Shown here in pieces: positions 27,404-34,334 of a DNA stretch of 64,000 nt (its first letter is position 1; each line of letters begins with the position of its first letter). The stretch is from the NCBI GenBank assembly GCA_964419545.1, contig CAYQQU010000008.1, positions 62,001 through 126,000 of the forward strand. Direction: 5' to 3'. The notes beneath the pieces are model-generated. The model saw nothing but the letters and a program-made list of their open reading frames with translations. It made no database searches and was not told the DNA's origin. The translations under genes were made by a program, and so were the position numbers. The stretch is from CAYQQU01 sp964419545 (lineage in GTDB: Bacteria; Bacteroidota; Bacteroidia; Chitinophagales; Saprospiraceae).

Positions 27404-27560
27404 TGAACTGATTTAAACTTTTCTACTGGTCTGCAGCCTAAGCCCTTATTGAACCTGGCTTCTGCGTTTTTCCCGCCCGTACCTTCCAGGTACGCACTCC
27501 GATCGCCGGCACCCACAATGGCTTGGCCTCGACGGCAATACAAAAGTTTAAATCAGTTCA
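27404..27560. repeat. 157-bp element bounded by a perfect 19-bp inverted repeat
   Basis: TGAACTGATTTAAACTTTT at 27404-27422 is the exact reverse complement of 27542-27560. The interior (about 119 bases) contains no convincing ORF. The structure resembles a small MITE-like remnant or a long mRNA hairpin in the leader of the next gene. Target-site duplication is not evident. Confidence 0.6.
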
Positions 27561-27568
27561 TTCAAAAA

Positions 27569-28828
27569 ATGATTGATATGATCCGAATTGGAATTATTTT
27601 ATTAGGGATGCTGGCCGTTGTACCGGCTTTCGTTCAGCCGGATGGGTCGCACCGGGAAGCGGTAGTACAGGCTTTGCGAGAGGGGGCCCAGTACGCAATG
27701 GAAGTGATCCTGGATGAAGAAGGAAAATCGCGCTGCGATTACAACATGACCGAAGGCCGCTGGTATCCTTACGAAGAGCCCTGGCATACCGGCCAGATCA
27801 TCTACGGATTGCTGGAAGCCCACCGCATAACAGGCGAAGCAACCTACCTGGCGGCCGCCAGGCGGGCCGGCGACTGGTGGGTGTCGCTCGAGATCAAGGA
27901 TCACCCCAAACTGAAAGGGATGGTACGGGCCATTCACGGCGACCACGCGGGCGAAGTCATCGTTTTTGCCACCGTCAGCGACGGTACGGCGGGCTTGTTC
28001 AAGCTCTACGAAACCACCGGCGATCGCCGCTACGCCGAGGCGCCTACCCGCGCCGGCAAATGGATGCTGGAAAATATGTGCGACCTGGAAGCCGGCCTCT
28101 GCTACGACAATGTTGATCCCAAAACAGGCGAAGTGCTCAAGCAGAACAGCCCCTTTCATCGCGACAAAGAAAAGCAGGAGCTCTACGACGTAGCGCGTCC
28201 GAACAACGAGGGCTCCCTCTTCCTGGACATGTACGAATTCACCGGCGAGGAACGCTACAAAGAGGCCTTCATCGCCCTGTGCAACAGCCTGGTAGAAAAA
28301 CAGGACGAACACGGCCTCTGGATGGATTTTATGCCCAACCACAAAGATCAGGGTACTTTTCATCCCCGTTTCAACCTGTGGTATGCCGAAAGCCTGCTGA
28401 AAGGATATGATCTGACCGGCAATCGCGATTATCTGGACGCCGCCAAGCGTACGGTGGAGCGCTACGCCGCCGCCCAGCGCCCCAGCGGCGTGATCTACTA
28501 CAAAAACTACCTGGACGGCCGGGCCGATCACGGCTCCATCTGCGGTTCATCCGTCTCCTTCATGGGGATGCTGATGATCCGGCTGATCGATTACGGGGTA
28601 GGTGCAGCATTCAAGGAACGCGTGGAGTTGTGCGCCGATTGGGTCTTGAAGAACCGCTTTTTTTCTGATCATTCCGATCCCAATCTGCGGGGGGCTTTCA
28701 TGAATATCCGGCTGCGCTTTCGCAAAGGCAAACACTGGATGGTGAATCGGGATGTGGGCACCGCCATGGGGCTGCGTTTTCTGGCTGCGTACCACGATTA
28801 TCTCGCAAGAGGCGCTGATAAAAATTAA
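27569..28828 (+). CDS. Secreted alpha/alpha-barrel (six-hairpin glycosidase-like) protein
   Basis: About 419 residues from the ATG at 27569 (27578 is possible); a signal peptide ends near VVPAF. The ORF extends 40 codons upstream through the inverted-repeat element, which is unlikely to be coding. Repeated helical hairpins (YEEPWHTGQIIYGLLEAHRITGE, GTAGLFKLYETTGDRRYAEAP, NNEGSLFLDMYEFTGEERYKEA, FHPRFNLWYAESLLKGYDLTG) define an (alpha/alpha)6 toroid as in GH88/GH105/GH127-like enzymes. A role on unsaturated uronyl oligosaccharides would fit the context, but catalytic residues were not identified. Confidence 0.65.
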   Translation: MIDMIRIGIILLGMLAVVPAFVQPDGSHREAVVQALREGAQYAMEVILDEEGKSRCDYNMTEGRWYPYEEPWHTGQIIYGLLEAHRITGEATYLAAARRAGDWWVSLEIKDHPKLKGMVRAIHGDHAGEVIVFATVSDGTAGLFKLYETTGDRRYAEAPTRAGKWMLENMCDLEAGLCYDNVDPKTGEVLKQNSPFHRDKEKQELYDVARPNNEGSLFLDMYEFTGEERYKEAFIALCNSLVEKQDEHGLWMDFMPNHKDQGTFHPRFNLWYAESLLKGYDLTGNRDYLDAAKRTVERYAAAQRPSGVIYYKNYLDGRADHGSICGSSVSFMGMLMIRLIDYGVGAAFKERVELCADWVLKNRFFSDHSDPNLRGAFMNIRLRFRKGKHWMVNRDVGTAMGLRFLAAYHDYLARGADKN

Positions 28829-28846
28829 CCCTGTCATTTTTTCCGG

Positions 28847-30070
28847 ATGAAAAAACTACTCGTTTTTCTGGCCTCCATCAGTCCGGGCTTGTTCCTCATC
28901 GGGTACAACATCGGTACGGGCAGCATCACCACGATGGCTTCCGCCGGCGCCAGTTATGGGATGCAAATGGTGTTGCCGGTATTGCTTTCCTGTGTGTTCA
29001 CGTATTTTCTGATTGTCGTATTCGGTCAATATACGGCAGTGACCGGGAAGACCGTGTTGCACAGTTACCGTACTCATTTCGGCGCGCCGGTCACCTTATT
29101 GGTGCTGGCCTCCCTGCTGGTCAGCGAGGGGGTGTCGTGCATGGGCGTGATGGGTATCGTAGTGCAGGTAGTACAGGAATGGTCGCGGCCGCTGACTGCT
29201 TCGGGAAAGGGGTTTTCGCCGGTCCTCACGGCCCTGCTTTTCGGCGGGCTCATTTACTGGTTGTTCTGGCAGGGGCAACACCGTTTTTTCGAGCGCGTAC
29301 TGGCGGTTTTCGTAGCGCTGATGGGGCTGTGCTTCATCCTGACGATGTTCATGGTGGTGCCCGATCCCGGAGAAGTGATACTGGGGTTGCGGCCAAAGAT
29401 GCCAAAGGAAGCCAGCGGGATGCTCATTTTGGCCGGGATGGTGGGAACCACCATGGGCGGCATTCTGTATGTCGTCCGGTCCATATTGGTGCAAGAGAAA
29501 GGCTGGACGGCAAAGGATCTGCGGCTGGAAAAGCGCGACGCCGCCATTTCGGCGGGGATGATGTTTATCCTCAGCTTTGCGGTCATGGCCTGCGCTGCCG
29601 GCACTTTGTTTCCCCGCGGGATGGCGGTGAGCAATGCGATCGACATGGTGACTTTGCTGGAGCCGCTGGCCGGGCGCTTCGCCATTTCGATCTTTGTGGT
29701 GGGCATCGTTTGTGCGGGGTTATCATCGCTCTTCCCCATCGTTTTGCTGGCGCCCTGGCTGATCGCCGATTTTACCGGCCGGCCCCGGGATATGAAATCG
29801 ACCTCTTCCCGACTGCTGGTGCTGGGCGGCGTGCTATTGGGCTTGGTGGTGCCGGTATTCGGAGGGCGACCCGTATTTGTGATGATCCTTTCCCAGGCGG
29901 CGGCCTCTGTCGCTACGCCGCTGATTTTATTATTAATGTTGATCCTGATCAACCGGGAAGCCGTCATGGGGACGCACCGCGCCAGTCCGGTCCGCAACCT
30001 GACGATGGGGCTCGTCCTGATTTTTACCCTGGCGATGGCGGGAGCGGGGTTGATCGGTATTTTTGGATAA
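28847..30070 (+). CDS. Nramp-superfamily transporter lacking canonical metal-site motifs
   Basis: 407 residues, about 11 transmembrane segments. The start SPGLFLIGYNIGTGSITT aligns with Nramp TM1, but the metal-binding DPGN is replaced by an IGTG-like stretch. TM6 (GMVGTTMGGILYVVRSILVQEKGW) retains the Nramp pattern but has Met-Gly-Gly where Met-Pro-His is usual. This is a divergent Nramp relative that may carry a non-metal substrate. Its last codons abut the downstream TIM-barrel gene, so translational coupling is likely. Placement among sugar genes suggests an organic substrate (inference). Confidence 0.75.
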   Translation: MKKLLVFLASISPGLFLIGYNIGTGSITTMASAGASYGMQMVLPVLLSCVFTYFLIVVFGQYTAVTGKTVLHSYRTHFGAPVTLLVLASLLVSEGVSCMGVMGIVVQVVQEWSRPLTASGKGFSPVLTALLFGGLIYWLFWQGQHRFFERVLAVFVALMGLCFILTMFMVVPDPGEVILGLRPKMPKEASGMLILAGMVGTTMGGILYVVRSILVQEKGWTAKDLRLEKRDAAISAGMMFILSFAVMACAAGTLFPRGMAVSNAIDMVTLLEPLAGRFAISIFVVGIVCAGLSSLFPIVLLAPWLIADFTGRPRDMKSTSSRLLVLGGVLLGLVVPVFGGRPVFVMILSQAAASVATPLILLLMLILINREAVMGTHRASPVRNLTMGLVLIFTLAMAGAGLIGIFG

Positions 30071-30071
30071 G

Positions 30072-30980
30072 ATGATGCAGCCATTTCCGCAAAATATCGT
30101 TTGTTGCTACCTCTACACCATCACCCGGTATGGTTATCCACCTCCGGCCGCCGGTACCTTGCAGTACCTGGAAGAGATGAAGGGGCTGGGTTTTCAGAGT
30201 GTCGAGCTGGAAGGCATCCGGCGGGAGCACCTGCTGGAAGTGTACGCGATGCGGGAAGCCGTGGCGCAAAAAGTAAGCGCGTTGGGCCTGAAAGTACCCT
30301 ATTTCTGCGCCGTGCTGCCGGGGCTGAGCGCTCCGGACGCCACGACCCGTCGCCGCAACCTGGTCCTTTTCGAGCGGGGCTGCGAGGTGGCTCGTCATCT
30401 GGGTGCTCTGGGGATACTGGACAATGCACCCTTGCCGCCCTACGAATTCCCAGCCGATATTCCCACCGTACGACATTACGAGGCCGTACATTTGCAGGGC
30501 GCCCGCTTCCCGTCCGCTCTGGAGTGGGGGAGCTACTGGCGTGATCTGGTCCGTACTTACCAGGAGGCCTGCGATATCGCTGCGGATTACGGGCTTACCT
30601 ACCAAATACACCCGGCGGAAGGGCTTCTAGCGGCCACTACCGATGGGTTTCTGTACTTTGCCGACGCGATAGACCGGCCTAATTTGCGGTTCAATTTCGA
30701 TACCGCCAACTTACTGGCTTTTCGTGAAAATCTGGACCTGGCGCTGCTGCGGCTGGCGCCGTGGATCGACTATATTCACGTCTCGGACAATCGCGGGGAA
30801 AAAGTCGAACACCTGGCTATCGGGGCGGGGCGCATCGATTGGCCGGCGCTGATCAACCGGCTGAAGAAGCTGGGGTTTTCCGGGCACTACGGGCTGGATA
30901 TCGGCGGGGCCGAGTCGGAAGTCGACGATCTGGACGGCGCCTACCGGGAAGGAGCGCGGTTTTTGGAACGAAATCTATAG
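30072..30980 (+). CDS. Sugar phosphate isomerase/epimerase-like TIM-barrel protein
   Basis: 302 residues from the ATG at 30072, one base after the transporter stop codon. It is a xylose-isomerase-like TIM barrel: the substrate and metal-binding strand motifs VELEGIRREHLLEVY, QIHPAEGLL, LRFNFDTANLLA, DYIHVSDNRG and HYGLDIGGAESE are recognisable. Such proteins act as epimerases or isomerases on sugars, including uronates and inosose. No signal peptide is visible, so it is cytoplasmic. A NagB-like gene follows by two bases. Confidence 0.83.
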   Translation: MMQPFPQNIVCCYLYTITRYGYPPPAAGTLQYLEEMKGLGFQSVELEGIRREHLLEVYAMREAVAQKVSALGLKVPYFCAVLPGLSAPDATTRRRNLVLFERGCEVARHLGALGILDNAPLPPYEFPADIPTVRHYEAVHLQGARFPSALEWGSYWRDLVRTYQEACDIAADYGLTYQIHPAEGLLAATTDGFLYFADAIDRPNLRFNFDTANLLAFRENLDLALLRLAPWIDYIHVSDNRGEKVEHLAIGAGRIDWPALINRLKKLGFSGHYGLDIGGAESEVDDLDGAYREGARFLERNL

Positions 30981-30982
30981 CT

Positions 30983-31741
30983 ATGCTGACTTTTAAGGCA
31001 GATCAACTCACTGTTCGCATTTTTCCCGATCGGGAAGCAATGGGCGCCGCCGCGGCCCGCGATTTCGCCGAAAACCTGGGGGCGCTGCTGGCGGAAAAAG
31101 CGGTCGTTCGCTCGGTATTTGCAGCGGCGCCGTCCCAGAATGAATTCCTTGAGCACCTGGTTGCCCAGCCCGGGGTGGACTGGAGGCGCGTAGAGGCGTT
31201 TCACATGGATGAATACCTCGGCCTTCCTCCGGAGGCGCCGCAGCGGTTCGGTCATTTCCTTGCGGAACGCCTTTTCAACCGGGTTCCGTTGCGGGAAATC
31301 CACTACCTGGACCCGGGCGAAGATCCCGCCCTCAGCGCTCGTGCTTATGCTGAGCATCTGGCAAAAGCGGCCGTCGACCTGGTGGCCCTGGGGATCGGCG
31401 AAAACGGCCACCTGGCTTTCAACGATCCGCCCGTAGCGGATTTTGACGATCCGCTATGGGTGAAAACTGTGGAGCTGGACGAAGATTGCCGTCAGCAACA
31501 AGTCAATGACGGCTGCTTCCCCAGTATAGGTTCGGTGCCTACCCATGCGCTCACTCTGACCATCCCCGCTCTTCTGGCCGGGCGGTTCCTGTTTTGCATG
31601 GTGCCGGGGCCCACTAAAACGGCTGCGGTTCGGGCGGCGCTTAAGGGGCCCATTTCAAGCAGTTGTCCGGCGTCCATCCTGCGTACCCATCCCCGGGCGA
31701 CGCTCTACCTGGACGAAGCGGCGGCGGCGGGGGTTATCTAA
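30983..31741 (+). CDS. Glucosamine-6-phosphate deaminase/isomerase-like protein
   Basis: 252 residues from the ATG at 30983. The NagB/6-phosphogluconolactonase fold is clear: AFHMDEYLGL, LVALGIGENGHLAFNDPP and FCMVPGPTKTAAVRAAL (ring-opening and active-site loops). It lies two bases after the TIM-barrel gene, consistent with a three-gene coupled unit with the Nramp-like transporter. It may deaminate an amino-sugar phosphate released by the GH20 enzyme upstream (inference). The ORF extends further upstream only as overlap with the previous gene. Confidence 0.88.
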   Translation: MLTFKADQLTVRIFPDREAMGAAAARDFAENLGALLAEKAVVRSVFAAAPSQNEFLEHLVAQPGVDWRRVEAFHMDEYLGLPPEAPQRFGHFLAERLFNRVPLREIHYLDPGEDPALSARAYAEHLAKAAVDLVALGIGENGHLAFNDPPVADFDDPLWVKTVELDEDCRQQQVNDGCFPSIGSVPTHALTLTIPALLAGRFLFCMVPGPTKTAAVRAALKGPISSSCPASILRTHPRATLYLDEAAAAGVI

Positions 31742-31773
31742 GGTCTTGTTTGAGTTCCCTGCAGCACCTGTAA

Positions 31774-33393
31774 TCAATAAACGATCACCTTCCGCGCCAC
31801 TTCTTCCTCTCCTTGCCGCAGCATCAGGATATAAGCCCCGCGGGCCATCCCGCTCACGTCCAGGTCGATGCGGTTGCGGTTGAACAGGCTTACCTGCAGC
31901 TCGTCGAAGCGCACCAACTGGCCCAGGGTGTTGTACCATTCCAGGCGGTAGGCGCCCGATTCCGGGGTTTCGTATTCTACGGTCAGATCGGTCTGTGCGG
32001 GATTGGGGTAGAGGTTGATGAGGGCCAGGTCGCCGGGCGCGTTGGTGCAGTAGGACGCCAGGATGTCCAGGCTGTTGTTGACGTTGAGGCGGCCGCCGGT
32101 GACGGTGTATTCCTCGAGGGCGGCAACGCGGTCGACGCCGGCCAGCAGGGCTTCGCGTACGATGAGCGCGGTAGCAGCGGGTTCGGTGAGGGCCCGGTCG
32201 GCGAGGCGCGGGCAGGGCAGGCTGTACAGCAGGCCGATCGCGCCGGTGAGGTGGGGCGCTGCTGCCGAGTTGCCGCCGAAGAGGCCGTAGGTATCGGAGG
32301 GGCGGGTGGTGAAGCTGCCCTGGCCGGGAGCGCCCAGGTCGATTGAGATGCGGCCCCAGGCGGAGCCTTGGTATTTTTCGTCATCCTCTTCGGTGTTCAG
32401 GGTGACGATGAGGTATTCGCTGGGGCAGTTGGCGGGCATATCGCCCAGTTCTTCCACGTCGTAGGCGGCATTGTCGGTAGCGGCGCCGGTGAGGATGCCG
32501 GCGGCGCCGAGCAGGTCGTACATGCCGCCCCATACGGGTTGTTCTTCGCAGAAGGTGCGGCTTTTGCCCCAGGAGGCGTTGGTGGCGACCACGAAGGCGC
32601 CTTCGCTGCCGCCGCTTTGGTTGTAGCGGGTCCGGAGGTCGATGACGTATTCGTAGGCTTCGATGATCTCGGGTACGGTGACGGCCCGTAGCAGGATGAG
32701 TTTGACGTTCCAGTTGACGCCGGTCACGCCCGCGCCGTTATTGCCGCGCGCTCCGGCCAGGCCGGCCACTGAGGTGCCGTGGGCGGTGGTGGTCATCACG
32801 TCCGGCGAATCCTCGACGAAGTCGTAGCCGTAGATGTCGTCGGTGAAGCCGTTGCCGTCATTGTCGATGCCGTCGCCGGGTACCTCGCCGCGGTTGTACC
32901 AGCGGTTGTCGATGAGGTCTTCATGGTCGGGGTCGAAGCTGCTGTCGATGATGGCCAGCACGATGGTGTCGCCGTTGCTGGTCTGTCCGCCGGTGGTGCG
33001 GTCCCAGGCCAGAGGGGCGTCGATGGCATCCAGTCCCCACTGCTGGCTGAAAAAAGCGTCGTCCGGGATACTGCGTTCGCTCACCCGGTAGCTGAGCTGG
33101 GCGGCCAGCACCATGGGATGGCGCCGCAATTGGGCCAGGATAAGGTCCCCGTCGTAGCGGTCGGGGTCGAAGGTGAAGAGCAAGGCGCGAGAGCGGGGCC
33201 CCAGCACCCGGTCGAGGACCAGCTCGATGCGATGATCGCCGGCCAGCTGACGGATGAAGGAGGAAGCCGTACCGCCCGGTGCGAGCTGTACGATCACCTC
33301 GCCGGGGATGGCGTCGTCGGATGCTTTGTTCTGGCCGGAAGCAAGTGTGGTGATGAGCAACAGGAAGGGGAGAAGCAGATATCTTTTTTTCAT
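31774..33393 (-). CDS. Subtilisin-like (S8) peptidase with T9SS sorting domain
   Basis: 539 residues. Signal peptide MKKRYLLLPFLLLITTLASGQ, then a short inhibitor-like propeptide segment. Catalytic Asp is in LAIIDSSFDPDHED (DSS instead of DTG), His in TTTAHGTSVAGLAGA, and Ser in FGGNSAAAPHLTGAIG (GNSAAAP in place of GTSMAAP). NASWG supplies the oxyanion Asn. The C-terminal T9SS sorting domain (INLYPNPAQTDLTVEYE to ARKVIVY) sends it to the surface. It is convergent to the nagB-like gene, and not obviously part of either polysaccharide locus. Substrate unknown. Confidence 0.9.
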   Translation of the reverse strand: MKKRYLLLPFLLLITTLASGQNKASDDAIPGEVIVQLAPGGTASSFIRQLAGDHRIELVLDRVLGPRSRALLFTFDPDRYDGDLILAQLRRHPMVLAAQLSYRVSERSIPDDAFFSQQWGLDAIDAPLAWDRTTGGQTSNGDTIVLAIIDSSFDPDHEDLIDNRWYNRGEVPGDGIDNDGNGFTDDIYGYDFVEDSPDVMTTTAHGTSVAGLAGARGNNGAGVTGVNWNVKLILLRAVTVPEIIEAYEYVIDLRTRYNQSGGSEGAFVVATNASWGKSRTFCEEQPVWGGMYDLLGAAGILTGAATDNAAYDVEELGDMPANCPSEYLIVTLNTEEDDEKYQGSAWGRISIDLGAPGQGSFTTRPSDTYGLFGGNSAAAPHLTGAIGLLYSLPCPRLADRALTEPAATALIVREALLAGVDRVAALEEYTVTGGRLNVNNSLDILASYCTNAPGDLALINLYPNPAQTDLTVEYETPESGAYRLEWYNTLGQLVRFDELQVSLFNRNRIDLDVSGMARGAYILMLRQGEEEVARKVIVY

Positions 33394-33444
33394 GTTATTT
33401 GGCGCGTGAGCGGTTTAAAACAAAACGCGACCCCGCGGCGATTG

Positions 33445-34263
33445 TTATTCTTCCGCGGCGCCGCTGCGCAAACTGACGCGCAATTTACGGAAATATGCCG
33501 CTGACTGCAACAGCCGGCTGCCGTACCAGGAGAACAGCTCGCCGTCGACCGTCGTCACCGTGGCCGGGGGGCAGGCTTCCCGGAACTCGTCCAGGTGTTT
33601 GTCTTTGAACGGGTAGGGTTCGGAAGAGAGCAGCACCACTTCGGGCGCCGCCCGGTGCAGTTCCTCCAGGCTCACTTCGGGATAGCGCGGCCGGTGGCTG
33701 AAGACGTTGGCGAACCCGGCTCGCTCCAGCATGTCGTTGATAAACGTACCGCCCCCGGCAACCATGAAGGGTTGGCGCCAGATGAAATAAGCAGCTCTTT
33801 GCTTGGGTGCGGCCGGCCCGCTTTCCGCCAGGGCGTCGAATCGGATTTGCAGCTCGGCCGCCAGCCGGGCGGCGGGTTCCGGACGACCGACCAGCGCCCC
33901 GACCTCCCGGATCATGGCGAGGGCTTCGTCGAGCTGGCCGACATCGCTGATCCAAACCGGAAAATCTGCGGCCAGCGTTTCGATATCCGCCTTGGTATTT
34001 TCTTCTTTGTTGCCGATGATCAGGTCGGGTTCCAGCTGGCGGACGATATCGATTTTCACCTTTTTCGTGCCGCCCACCCGGGGCTTTTGGCGAAACCAGT
34101 TTTCGGGATGAACGCAGAATTTGGTGATCCCCACCACTTCCTCGCGCAGGCCGAGGTCGTAGAGCAATTCCGTCTGGGAAGGGACGAGAGAGACGATGCG
34201 GCGGGGGGAAGCGGGGAGCCGAACGAGGCGGCCTATTTGGTCGGTAACGGTGAGGGTGGTCAT
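33445..34263 (-). CDS. Cytoplasmic BtuF/FhuD-like metal-chelate binding protein
   Basis: 272 residues with the helical-backbone metal-receptor fold of cobalamin- and siderophore-binding proteins: VTDQIGRLVRLPASPRRIVSLVPSQTELLYDLGL, PDLIIGNKEENTK, QPFMVAGGGTFINDML, PEVVLLSSEPYPF. The N-terminus MTTLTVTDQIG has no signal peptide, so the encoded protein appears cytoplasmic, unlike transporter subunits. No permease or ATPase gene is adjacent. It begins 49 bases... separated from the subtilase start by a short gap and shares its orientation. The function of signal-less homologues is unsettled. Confidence 0.8.
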   Translation of the reverse strand: MTTLTVTDQIGRLVRLPASPRRIVSLVPSQTELLYDLGLREEVVGITKFCVHPENWFRQKPRVGGTKKVKIDIVRQLEPDLIIGNKEENTKADIETLAADFPVWISDVGQLDEALAMIREVGALVGRPEPAARLAAELQIRFDALAESGPAAPKQRAAYFIWRQPFMVAGGGTFINDMLERAGFANVFSHRPRYPEVSLEELHRAAPEVVLLSSEPYPFKDKHLDEFREACPPATVTTVDGELFSWYGSRLLQSAAYFRKLRVSLRSGAAEE

Positions 34264-34334
34264 GGCAGGATGAAAATATTATTTTAAATCAAGGATCTTG
34301 TTAAAAACAACTCCTTCTCTTCAGCAGGGGGCGT

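Noticed and set aside
31983..32384. Minus-strand ORF rich in Pro, Thr, Ala inside the subtilase gene
   Set aside because: Low-complexity shadow frame within a clear S8 peptidase.
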